Under the pieces are notes generated by a model. It was not told the DNA's origin, searched no databases, and was given only the letters and a program-made list of their open reading frames with translations. A stretch of 64,000 nt of DNA from MGIIb-O1 sp002457595. Its GTDB lineage: Archaea; Thermoplasmatota; Poseidoniia; Poseidoniales; Thalassarchaeaceae. Location: NCBI GenBank assembly GCA_045568115.1, contig JBJLBO010000001.1, positions 496,001-560,000 on the forward strand, written 5' to 3'. A program made the translations under genes and the position numbers. This document shows positions 52,128-61,400 of this stretch, piece by piece; position 1 is the first letter of the stretch, and the number at the start of each line of letters is the position of its first letter.

Positions 52128-52385
52128 TCACTCGCGTGTAGCCTCCGTAATCATAGTTGAGAAAATTGCAAACAATCCAAGCATGGCCCCAAGAATGAAA
52201 AACCAAATTCCGCCGTTCAAAACACCGAAGGTTTCCAGATCAGAAAGGACTGGAAAATTCTGACCAGGATAGAGGATGCTGTAAATCACCATGAAGACCA
52301 AGGCTCCCACTCCAGCTATGACAAGCAGCACCATTGATGCAGTAGGTTCGTTCTCGCCTTGGAGGAATCCATCATCTTCTGTCAT
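52128..52385 (-). CDS. Small two-helix membrane protein, likely partner of the oxidase-like protein
   Basis: An 85-residue protein: polar N-terminus MTEDDGFLQGENEPTA, then helices VLLVIAGVGALVFMVIYSILY and GGIWFFILGAMLGLFAIFS. The gene lies 9 bases before the oxidase-like gene on the same strand and the pair looks co-transcribed. In cbb3-type systems small CcoQ-like subunits accompany CcoN, but sequence alone does not show homology, so it is called a partner only by position. Confidence 0.55.
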   Translation of the reverse strand: MTEDDGFLQGENEPTASMVLLVIAGVGALVFMVIYSILYPGQNFPVLSDLETFGVLNGGIWFFILGAMLGLFAIFSTMITEATRE

Positions 52386-52455
52386 TGAAACACCACAGGC
52401 TCTGATAACATCAGAACTGTACCGACCACCGGAGATTGCCCCTTAAGCATTAGGC

Positions 52456-52472
52456 GAGGGACGTAGTCCCTC
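52456..52472. terminator. Hairpin downstream of RaSEA gene (GAGGGAC-GTA-GTCCCTC)
   Basis: A perfect 7-bp inverted repeat with a 3-base loop starts 3 bases past the stop codon of the minus-strand RaSEA gene. Position fits a terminator or 3'-end stabilising hairpin, but no T tract follows. It also lies about 70 bases upstream of the next gene pair, so an operator role cannot be excluded. Confidence 0.4.
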
Positions 52473-52475
52473 CGT

Positions 52476-53609
52476 TCAAGGTGCTCGCATTCTGTCAACA
52501 CGGTTTCCTCGACGGTCTCGACCAGTTCCAAGTGGTGTAGGAAGATTGAGGTCTGAATCTATTTCTGCTCGCCACGTAGCCTTGCAGTCACAGCCCAGAC
52601 CCTTGAACTCAGCTAAATTTCGTGAAACCGAGTAGCGCTCTATTGCTGCAACGACCTCTTTGTCGCATTTACCACAATTGTGTGAACCACGAATTTTGCC
52701 TGCAGCAGTTGGGTGAACAATGATGCGTGCATCATCATTCGATGTTTTCTCATGAGTACGCTCAATCATCTCAATCAGAGACCACAACCATGGAGGTCGA
52801 TATTCACGATTACGAAATAGGCGATCTACGATTGTTCGATTCTGAATATTCATTGGATTAATCGAAACTTCATCCGACATTGGCGCTACATCGACAAGCC
52901 ACTTTGATGTGTGTTCAAGAGCATCCCCCTCAGACATGAATGGTGGCTTGAAAATTAGATAGGTTTTGACTCGAAGACCATTTGCTCGTAAATCCTCAAC
53001 CGATTTCCTCCAAGTCTTAGTTGAGAAACCCTTGTTCACATGAAAACGTAATACTGCGTCGTCATATGCCTCTAATCCAATGGCAACAGTACAATCTGGT
53101 TGAAGGCTTGAAAGCCATGCTAATTTCTCTGGCTTACACAAATGAGCTTGGGCTTCGATTACAAGATGAAGTCCCATTTCGTGTGTTTCACGCAGAACAT
53201 GTTCCTGCCATTCAACAGGATTCTCTTGATCTTCAAAAAAAGTCCCGGATGTGTAAACCTTGACCATCGAACATCCTTCGAAATCGTTGGTCTGCCGTTT
53301 TGCATCTTCCCATTGTTCGAACATATCTTCAGCACTAACGTCATCTCTTACGTCGTTGAAGTATCCACAAAATGTACAACCAGATTTCCACCACCATGCG
53401 CAGCCACGTGTCCTTAGAATTACAGTGACCGCCTTGCAAGGAGTACCATCTGGCATTCGCTCAGGAGTAATGTAAACAGTAGCGGGTTTTGATGCATCCC
53501 AAGATTCACGCCTTTGAATTGATTCTGGAGTATTCTCTCTAGCCTTTACGAGGTGATGGATTTTGACTGCCTTTGAGCCGTCCCCCATCATACCACAGGC
53601 ATCTCCCAT
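52476..53609 (-). CDS. raSEA: Archaeosine synthase radical-SAM subunit RaSEA
   Basis: A radical SAM protein of 377 residues that works with ArcS to finish archaeosine at position 15 of archaeal tRNAs. The Fe-S motif is C70-x7-C78-x2-C81 within TRGCAWWWKSGCTFCGY, the distinctive Trp-rich form of this Elp3-like family. VKVYTSGTFFEDQE and LVIEAQAHLCKPEKL follow as in related proteins. The C-terminal part has NCGKCDKEV and LGCDCK cysteines. The start ATG at 53609 was taken; Met 7 or 8 is possible. No tRNA-guanine transglycosylase or ArcS gene occurs in the window. Confidence 0.88.
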   Translation of the reverse strand: MGDACGMMGDGSKAVKIHHLVKARENTPESIQRRESWDASKPATVYITPERMPDGTPCKAVTVILRTRGCAWWWKSGCTFCGYFNDVRDDVSAEDMFEQWEDAKRQTNDFEGCSMVKVYTSGTFFEDQENPVEWQEHVLRETHEMGLHLVIEAQAHLCKPEKLAWLSSLQPDCTVAIGLEAYDDAVLRFHVNKGFSTKTWRKSVEDLRANGLRVKTYLIFKPPFMSEGDALEHTSKWLVDVAPMSDEVSINPMNIQNRTIVDRLFRNREYRPPWLWSLIEMIERTHEKTSNDDARIIVHPTAAGKIRGSHNCGKCDKEVVAAIERYSVSRNLAEFKGLGCDCKATWRAEIDSDLNLPTPLGTGRDRRGNRVDRMRAP

Positions 53610-53690
53610 GATTTATCGGCTCTGACCCCTGACTTGATTCTGACGGGTCCAATAGGTCAACCTAATTTGCCTGCTTGCATCGTAAGTGGT

Positions 53691-55505
53691 ATGGAATCTG
53701 TTTCGGAGAGTGGGGGGTCGAAATCAGAATTAATCGATAATTTGCTTGATAATATGAGCGAAGAAGAAAAAAAATCTCTGAAGAGTTGGTATTGGTACGA
53801 CTGGGCCAATCAAGCCTTTGCACTCACTGTTCTTACCGTAGTAGTCCCCTTCCTGCTATCCAGTATGTTCAATCTAGCCACTGGGGGTGGGAAAGAGTAT
53901 GCTGGATGGGAAGTTACCGGTGATGGATTCTATGCTATTGTGCTAGCAATATCTAGTATGTTTGTTGCAATTAGTAGTCCGATTCTTGGTGCTGTAGCAG
54001 ATCGAATGCCGATAAAGAAGAAAATTTTGTGGATTTACACGATTATTGGCATCGTATTTACTGCATTAATGGGAATCTCACCTTTCATGGGAGAGGATTC
54101 ATCGTGGAAATTCCTAGCAATCTGTTTAGTCATTGGAAATATTGGATTTGCAGGAGGGAATGTAATCTACTATGCTTTCATGCCCTATCTTGCAGATTAT
54201 CGATTAATGGATCATGTTTCTAGTTGGGGGTATGCCTACGGTTATGCTGGAGGTTCACTACTACTAATCGTACACTTAGTCGTCGGGACGACTGGTTTCT
54301 TTGGACTTTCCACAAGTTGGAGCCCTCCGATACTTAGCTTCGTCTTCATCACCAGTGCACTATGGTGGTTAGGTTTTGGAATGCCAATTTTCAAGAATAC
54401 ACCTGAGCCTGAAATTCCCAATCCCACTGAGTACGAATCTTTGACTGAAGCAATGATTGACGGATTCAGAGAAGTTGGTAAAACATTCAAGGAAATAAAG
54501 AAGTACAAAGTATTGGTAACTTACTTAATTGGATATCTTCTATTCTATGATGGCATCAATACCATTGGAGCAATGGCCTCAGCCTTTGCGGATTCGGTTC
54601 TAAGAATTAATCCAGCCATGAATTTCGTACTATTACTAATGGTCAATATCACCGCTATCCCGATGTCAGTAATAGGTGGCCGTCTGGCTTCCAAACATGG
54701 TACCAAAAAAATCCTTGGAGCTGCTCTTTCGGTTTACTGCGTAGTTGCCATACTAGCGGTTGGATTTGCACCCCTAGATCTTGATGATGACCATGAAAGA
54801 TATGATTTTCAATATGATTGGAACGAAGACGAGGGTGTTTACGAACTCTCCACGCTCTATGATAAAGGAGTAGATGGATGGGTGAGTAAAGAAGGAGCCG
54901 GGGATGCAGAATTCAGAGATAGTTTCCTCTCTTTCTTGAAAGAGGGAGAGGATGAAAGAACCTCTCTGAACCTAGAGGATGCAGGCTTATTGGCCATTGA
55001 AATGGATCAAATGACTGAACACAGATTCTCTTTCTCATTTAGTGGTGGGGAGTTGGATGAAAGCGCATCGGTAGGAGATGGGCACCCCTCAATTATTGAA
55101 GGTGGTATGGTGGATTGGTGGCCGAACTTCCTGAGAGACAATGTTTGGGGTCCCGCAGGGTTTGGAGTTAACTTTCAATGGATTTTACTTGGAATGATGG
55201 TTGGAATGGTAATGGGAACCGCTGGGGCGCAGGCTCGAAGTTTATTCGGTATGCTAATCCCAGCATCTAAGACCACTGAATTCTTCGGATTCTTCGGATT
55301 TATTGGAAAAGCCGCGGCTGTATTTGGGCCATTGATTTACTTCGTAGTGTCATCCTCAATGGATAGTCGAATGGCACTTCTCAGTATAGTTGTAGTGATA
55401 TTACTAGGAATGGTGTTATTCCTTCGTATTGATGTTGAAGAAGGAATAAGAGTTGCAAAAGCCGTTGATGCTGAAGCTGGATTATTTCGTGGTGAAGAAA
55501 AATGA
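53691..55505 (+). CDS. UMF1-family MFS transporter with large extracytoplasmic insertion
   Basis: A membrane transporter of the UMF1/Atg22 branch of MFS (substrates unknown; Atg22 exports amino acids from vacuoles). It opens SWYWYDWANQAFALTVLTVVVPFLLSSMF, the family's start, and contains PILGAVADRMPIKKKILWIY and PLIYFVVSSSMDSRMALLSIVVV. Between helices near residues 370 and 480 there is an acidic insertion (DLDDDHERYDFQYDWNEDEG...), unlike normal members. The ATG at 53691 is chosen; the frame starts at a TTG, 53634. The stop overlaps the next gene by 4 bases. Confidence 0.85.
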   Translation: MESVSESGGSKSELIDNLLDNMSEEEKKSLKSWYWYDWANQAFALTVLTVVVPFLLSSMFNLATGGGKEYAGWEVTGDGFYAIVLAISSMFVAISSPILGAVADRMPIKKKILWIYTIIGIVFTALMGISPFMGEDSSWKFLAICLVIGNIGFAGGNVIYYAFMPYLADYRLMDHVSSWGYAYGYAGGSLLLIVHLVVGTTGFFGLSTSWSPPILSFVFITSALWWLGFGMPIFKNTPEPEIPNPTEYESLTEAMIDGFREVGKTFKEIKKYKVLVTYLIGYLLFYDGINTIGAMASAFADSVLRINPAMNFVLLLMVNITAIPMSVIGGRLASKHGTKKILGAALSVYCVVAILAVGFAPLDLDDDHERYDFQYDWNEDEGVYELSTLYDKGVDGWVSKEGAGDAEFRDSFLSFLKEGEDERTSLNLEDAGLLAIEMDQMTEHRFSFSFSGGELDESASVGDGHPSIIEGGMVDWWPNFLRDNVWGPAGFGVNFQWILLGMMVGMVMGTAGAQARSLFGMLIPASKTTEFFGFFGFIGKAAAVFGPLIYFVVSSSMDSRMALLSIVVVILLGMVLFLRIDVEEGIRVAKAVDAEAGLFRGEEK

Positions 55506-56221
55506 AATCGTTTGAATTTGTTCAGAATTTGTTGACTACCCTAGTTATCCCAATGTTAGCAATTGTTGTGGGAATCGCTGCTACACCAGGAGTCTGGATA
55601 TTTCTTGAATTTCATCCATTAGTTGCTGAGCAAGAGTACTGGATTGAGATTCTTAGTACCGGGATTCTCCTTGGGTTTGGAGTTATGATTTGGGGTGTCA
55701 CCTTAGTTTTGTTATCGGGGGTTCTTGGTGGCTTGACTGGCCCTCGGGTTGGAGAAGGGAGGTATCCACTCAGATCGTTTGTTACAATCCAGTGGGCATT
55801 TTCAATGCTATTCCATCGTATTGCATTGTTCTTCCTACCAAAACTAGTCCCTTCATTCATTGGAACATTGTACTACAGACTTGCAGGAGCGAGAATAGGC
55901 AAGGGTTGTCAACTAAACACTGAGAATGTTAACGATTGTAAATCAGTAATTATAGGGAATAATGTTGTTCTCGGAGGTGCATGCACAATCAATGCGCATC
56001 TTGTTGAAAAAGGTGAGTTAGTCATGGCTCCTGTTGTAATCGGTGATGGGGCTCTTATTGGAGCAAAGTCGACTGTGCAACCAGGTTGTAAGATAGGAGA
56101 GGGAGCAGTAATTGCCACCATGGCTGTACTACCAAAATGGACAGTGGTCCCAGCAGGAGAAGTATGGGCAGGCATTCCTGCAAAATGTATCCGCTTAGCA
56201 GATGGAACAAAGCCTGTCTGA
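55502..56221 (+). CDS. Left-handed beta-helix acyltransferase-like protein with membrane helices
   Basis: A 239-residue protein with N-terminal helices (about residues 10-35, 48-80 and 105-120), then a hexapeptide-repeat beta-helix. The repeats read IGKGCQLNTENVNDCKSVIIGNNVVLGGACTINAHLV...APVVIGDGALIGAKSTVQPGCKIGEGAVIATMAV, ending WAGIPAKCIRLADG. Such domains transfer acetyl or acyl groups to sugars or are found in the acyltransferase part of non-ribosomal peptide synthetase-like Pls proteins. The 4-base overlap with the UMF1 gene implies coupled translation, so both may act on the same exported molecule. Confidence 0.78.
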   Translation: MKSFEFVQNLLTTLVIPMLAIVVGIAATPGVWIFLEFHPLVAEQEYWIEILSTGILLGFGVMIWGVTLVLLSGVLGGLTGPRVGEGRYPLRSFVTIQWAFSMLFHRIALFFLPKLVPSFIGTLYYRLAGARIGKGCQLNTENVNDCKSVIIGNNVVLGGACTINAHLVEKGELVMAPVVIGDGALIGAKSTVQPGCKIGEGAVIATMAVLPKWTVVPAGEVWAGIPAKCIRLADGTKPV

Positions 56222-56851
56222 TTATTCAGTGGATTCTTCCTCAGAAGCACCATCTTCTGATTCAGTTTCTTCAGCCGCATCGGCTGCAGCATCGACTGCC
56301 TCGTCCATTCTCTCTCGGAATGTTGCCTGTTTGAGTTCTTGTTCTCTTACAGCCTCGATAGCGGTGTCAATCATGTCATAGCGTGTCTGAATTGCTTTGC
56401 TTAAATCCTCGAATAAATCCATGTGTTGAGCATACCAGTCGTCTCTAGCTGATAATTCAGCCTTAGCGACACCAAGAGCTTCGTCTAAATCCTCAGCCAC
56501 CTCAAATACGCGGCCTAATCTAGCAGATTCACGAGTGTACATTTCTTCCATCTTTGATAATTCTGGTTCTAGATGTTTGACCCTTTGACTTGCCTTGACA
56601 CTTTCTAATTCAAGATCATGAATTCGTGAATCCTTATCACTAAGAAGAGCATCAATGGCTTCTCTCTCAATTTCTTTGTCAATCGCCTCTTGCTCGAGAA
56701 CATCAATAACTGCAGATTTTTCAGAAACCTTCTGCTCAATTGTAGTATATCCAGCATATAGTTTGTCAAGACGTTCCTCTGCCTTGGCCAATTCTTCCTC
56801 TAATTGGCGAACTCGAAGTTCGGGTGTGATTGTGCTATCTTCTTCGCTCAC
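56222..56851 (-). CDS. Coiled-coil protein, unknown function
   Basis: A 209-residue Glu/Lys-rich protein of almost continuous coiled coil (heptad-like LEEELAKAEERLDKLYAGY...VLEQEAIDKEIEREAIDALL...LEPELSKMEEMYTRESARLG). It ends in an acidic, Ala-rich tail (AADAAEETESEDGASEEE). No signal peptide, membrane segment or conserved domain is seen. Such proteins may be cytoskeletal or act in chromosome organisation, but the sequence does not decide. Its stop abuts the end of the acyltransferase gene, convergent. Confidence 0.62.
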   Translation of the reverse strand: MSEEDSTITPELRVRQLEEELAKAEERLDKLYAGYTTIEQKVSEKSAVIDVLEQEAIDKEIEREAIDALLSDKDSRIHDLELESVKASQRVKHLEPELSKMEEMYTRESARLGRVFEVAEDLDEALGVAKAELSARDDWYAQHMDLFEDLSKAIQTRYDMIDTAIEAVREQELKQATFRERMDEAVDAAADAAEETESEDGASEEESTE

Positions 56852-56972
56852 GAGTACCCCTCAACACCTTCGAGCCTCCGGTCCGCTATAACTGCGGCGG
56901 ATTCACAGTCATGTAGGAGGGCTGTTGGAGCACACCACTGAAAACTTGATTTTCCGTTATTTTATTGGGTTT

Positions 56973-58385
56973 TTACTTAGATAATGCAGCAACAGCATAT
57001 GCTAATGCAACATTCAGTCGCTTGGAATGAGGAATGTGCAATTTTTCATCTGGCCCATGTGCATTGTTTCCGGGTCCTGATGACCCTGTGCAAAGAAAAC
57101 ATGCATTTGGATATTTATTTTGAATCATGGCCATGAATGGAATTGTACCACCTATCCATGTCGCCATTGGAGAATAGCCGGTGAGCTTCATACTAACTTC
57201 ATCAAGGGCCTTAGCTACTCCATCATGCAAGGGTGGTGCATGAAATCCATCAGCAGGTTCCGTAGCATTATATGTGACCTCTGCCCCATATGGAGGATCT
57301 TTCTCAAGCATCTCCTTCACAACACCCTGAACATATTCCGCTTTTACGCCCGGTGGTATTCTGAAGCTGAGTTTCAAATCTGTGTGGGTACGAAGAACAT
57401 TGCCTGCTGTCTGTACAGGAGGCATTCCATCAGCTCCTATAACAGACATTGCTGGTCTCCAATTTATGTCCAATAGAATCTGATCTGCCCCTCTTGTCTG
57501 AGGCTCAAGTGTATTTACTACAGGCAAACTCTTCCAAAGTTCATCACCAAGAATTGAACCTAGGGTGGCTGCCTCTTGCTTTATCTTGTCAGAAATCTCA
57601 ACATGCATCTCTGGGATAAGTACCTCTCCTGTACTGGAGTTTTCAACCCGGTCCAAAAGCATACGCTGTATCCTAAAAGAAGACGGGATTGCGCCACCTG
57701 ACATTCCAGAATGAACACCCTCATGTGATACCTTAACACTGAGATTTCCTGCAACTAGGCCTCGGAGTGCTTCGGTTACCCAAATGTGTTCGTAAGTCGG
57801 GCCACCACTGTCTAAAACAACTATCAAATCGGGAGAGCCAAGATCTTCGGACAATGCATCAAGGTATGGTGGAAGATCGAAAGAACCTGATTCCTCACAA
57901 GTTTCGATGAGGAAAGTAGCCTTAGGGTGAGGGATTCCTGCCTCCTGAAGCAACTTTATTGCAGTTACACACAGATATCCACCGTATCCATCATCAACTG
58001 ATCCTCTTCCAAATAAGAAGGGATCTCGGCGTACCGCCTTGAGAGGATGTAACCCCTCCGACCATAAGTTAGGTCGGCTGGGTTGTTTATCGAGATGAGA
58101 ATAGAATAGGACCTCGCCAGACCCGGTTCCTTCGATAGAAACTAGAAGAACTGGAGAATGATTTCCAATACGGTGAGTTTCGTATGTCATCCCTGAAATT
58201 CCTTGTCTATCCAACCAGCCACAAAACAAATCAATCGTGGCCTGTAATTCACCCAATTCATCCCAATCAGGAGCGAAGCCAGGAGATAGTGCATGTATCT
58301 CTATGAATTCTGAAAGACTAGGTAATATCGACTCTTCCCAAATTGAATCTGCGGTCTGCACCATACTGTCTATGTCGATGTCCAT
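56973..58385 (-). CDS. M20-family metallopeptidase (dipeptidase/carboxypeptidase-like)
   Basis: A zinc aminoacyl-hydrolase of 470 residues. Ligands and catalytic residues: H in LFYSHLDKQP, Asp in FGRGSVDDGYGG bridging the metals, catalytic Glu and ligand Glu in LIETCEESGSFDLP, Asp in VVLDSGGP, and the final His in GNNAHGPDEKLHIP. The dimerisation lid region (about residues 210-350) includes NLSVKVSHEGVHSGMSGG. The family covers carnosinase-like dipeptidases and related peptidases. Substrate specificity is open; it is a cytosolic enzyme with no signal peptide. Confidence 0.9.
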   Translation of the reverse strand: MDIDIDSMVQTADSIWEESILPSLSEFIEIHALSPGFAPDWDELGELQATIDLFCGWLDRQGISGMTYETHRIGNHSPVLLVSIEGTGSGEVLFYSHLDKQPSRPNLWSEGLHPLKAVRRDPFLFGRGSVDDGYGGYLCVTAIKLLQEAGIPHPKATFLIETCEESGSFDLPPYLDALSEDLGSPDLIVVLDSGGPTYEHIWVTEALRGLVAGNLSVKVSHEGVHSGMSGGAIPSSFRIQRMLLDRVENSSTGEVLIPEMHVEISDKIKQEAATLGSILGDELWKSLPVVNTLEPQTRGADQILLDINWRPAMSVIGADGMPPVQTAGNVLRTHTDLKLSFRIPPGVKAEYVQGVVKEMLEKDPPYGAEVTYNATEPADGFHAPPLHDGVAKALDEVSMKLTGYSPMATWIGGTIPFMAMIQNKYPNACFLCTGSSGPGNNAHGPDEKLHIPHSKRLNVALAYAVAALSK

Positions 58386-58432
58386 AGCCCTGCCTCACAA
58401 AATACACACATGGAGTCTTCGACGCCCCCAAC

Positions 58433-61400
58433 TCACTCATCAAGAGGGCCACATATCGGAATTTCTCCTCGATTGAATGGGCATGTATCACAAATGTAGG
58501 CTTCCTTAGCAGGCCTTCTTTGGAATTCAGCCAGTGGCAATTCAGTGGATAATTCGATTCGAACAGCGGTTCTGATTATTTCGTCGATTTCTGCTCTCGC
58601 AACTTCAAACATATCTTCTGGATAGATAACAAGACGGCCAGTAACACCAATGAGAATACCTGGCCGTTCCACGTAACGGCGCTGGCCACTAGGACGAGTT
58701 GCTTCCATCATTTCTAAGACTCTGTGATATAGAGCTAATTGAAGGCGATGATGTCGTAACATCTCCTCCTCTGCAATACTCATTGGTTCAGTTGATTCCT
58801 CTCCCAAAGTTGTCAATAGTTGACCGTTCTGACTCAGTATTGAGGTCGCCTGTTCGGTTTTGAGATCAATAGGTCGTATAGATGAGCCATTTGGCCCTTC
58901 AGAGCATAGCACTAAATCGATTGAACCATCCATGTCAACGTGTGCTTGCTCAATATATGTGAGATTTTCAAGTCCAATTGGTGTCCAGCGAGTTCGAGGG
59001 ATCGCTTCGAATGAAATTTGGTTAGAAATTGTGAATGGATACTCTGTTCTCAGACCTTCCAAGCGCTCTTCATTAGCAATTTCTCCACTAGTTAAGCGGC
59101 CAATGAGGCCTGATTGAATTCGTTCCAACATCGTCATTACGATTTTGTTCGTTAATTCCTTATCGATTCCTACAGGCATCAATTCCTCATACACCTGATT
59201 ATGTAAATCGGAGTCTAGCAATCGACTGGGGGTTGGGCTGGTCCAAACCTCAGGCAGAGGAAGGTTTGACTGTCCATTTGATCCAGGATTTCCTATACCA
59301 ATCTCAAGTATCCTGTGAACTATTAGACCCAATTCAGTAGAATTTGGAATTTTCAAAAGAATATCATCTTCATCTCTCTCATCCCATTCAGAATCTCCCA
59401 TCTTACGGTTCTTTGAAATCGAATTTGGACGTAGGCCGCCTCTAGTTTCGAGCCAATGTCTGCGCGCACAACTATCAATATTAGAGAGGCGATGCGGTGC
59501 AAGTCGAATTCTTGCCTGATTTTCAATCCGCTGATTGGAAGATTCTATACTATCAGTTTCAACTCTAGCCTGGCTATCTATTCTAGTTTGATCTACTAAC
59601 GGAGTATATTCTGAATGTCCTGGTTCAATAGGTAAACAATCTGGATGATGATAAATATGGATAGAATTGAGAACCTGACCGCCTAGTTTGGCATCATGCA
59701 TCATAGTTGCTGGATTAAGAATTCGAGGTGCGTCTTTATTACTCTCAGAAATGGGCACAGGACCATCAAAGTCCTCGCTTCCATCAAGCCAGTGACTACC
59801 TTTCTCGTGGCGTCTCCAAGATCCTTGTCTCAGGGACTCCGCCCACATCTGACCAAGTTGTATTTGACTCTGAGAATATTTCCATGGAAGAATCAACCCT
59901 TCCTCATCCATCCAGCGAGTTCCAGAGGGTGAGCCTACGAGAATTAGTCTCTCTTCAACTCGAGTTGCAGCGACATACAACAACCGACGTGCTTCCGCAT
60001 CCTTACGGCTTTGATGAAGGCGTTTGACATGTTGCCAAACAGCAGACTTAGGTACATCATTGATTGACCATGGTTTAGGATAGCCAGCGTAAAGTTCGGG
60101 AGTTGCAATCAATCTGTTGATGCGCTCAATAGTCATAGTAACTTGTTTTCCAGAAAAAAGATCTGCAAGTATCACGACCTTCGCCTCCAATCCTTTAGAC
60201 CCATGTATTGACATTACACGGACTGCATCTGAATCCGGGCTAGTTTGTACCTCCAAAGCTCTCGATGATTGATTACGCAAATCTCGCAGTCTATCGGCGA
60301 TAACTATTGGATCCTCGCCAACCTCTCTTGATATCCGACGAACCTCCTCTACGAATTGCTCAACCTCCTTGATTGAAACTTCATCGTTGTAAGCTGTAAG
60401 CAGATCTGACTGATCTATGGTTTCATCAAGTAAATCGAGAAGACTTCCCGAGGCTCGAAGATTAATCCATCTTTGAATGAGGCTTCGTTGTGAATCTGAT
60501 TTTACTTGTTCGTGCATTCGAATAAGTAGGTCTTCCACACCAGCTTTACCAATGAATAATTGAGTCTCCGCGTCAGTCATTCCGATTAGTGAGGAACGAG
60601 CTACCCAAGTTGCAGCAAACCGAGATTTGGGGCGAGCAATGAACTGAATCAATCCATCTAATTCAGTCACTGCAGGTCGACTCATTAGACCTCCTTCACG
60701 ATCAGCCTGAGCCGGAATTTTCAACAGTTGCAAATTTCGCATTATTGAATCTCTGAGTCGGCCTCGACTAGCCATCAAAACCATGATTTCGCCGTACTTT
60801 ACTGGTTCTCCGGCTTCAATTTCAGTCCAATTACCATCTGCACCCAGAACTCTAGTCGGGTGACCCTTGCTTAGAGCAAGTATTCGTAAAGCGATCATCT
60901 TGGCTTGTCTCTCAATTGAGTCAACCTTACCTACAGAAAATGGATCAACAACTTCTGTAAGGTCAAATGAAGGGTCTCCAATTCCATCATCCATGACCGG
61001 ACAAATCCACTCTATGACTCCGGGATTTTCTCTCTTCTCCTCGCCTGATTGTAACTCCTGTGAATCTGCATAATAATCTGAATGAGAAAAGAAATGATGG
61101 CGATGAGAAAATAAGTCCGCCCACCAATGATTCATCACCTCTAATATTCCCCCGGCTGTACGATAATTCATACTCAATGAAATGAGACCTTCCTTACGAG
61201 CCTCAACTTCATCAATCTTCGGAGTACTCAATCCGTCTCCTTGATTGAAGGGGATCCAATCTGTGAATTCACGGGCACGCTCACTGGTAAGTGTAGAAGC
61301 ACGCCTAATCTTCGGTTGAGATGTGGCTAATTTTGAATCTCTAGACGCATTTTCTCTCCTCAATTCTGGTTTTATATGCAATTCTTTGAGAGAATTAAAT

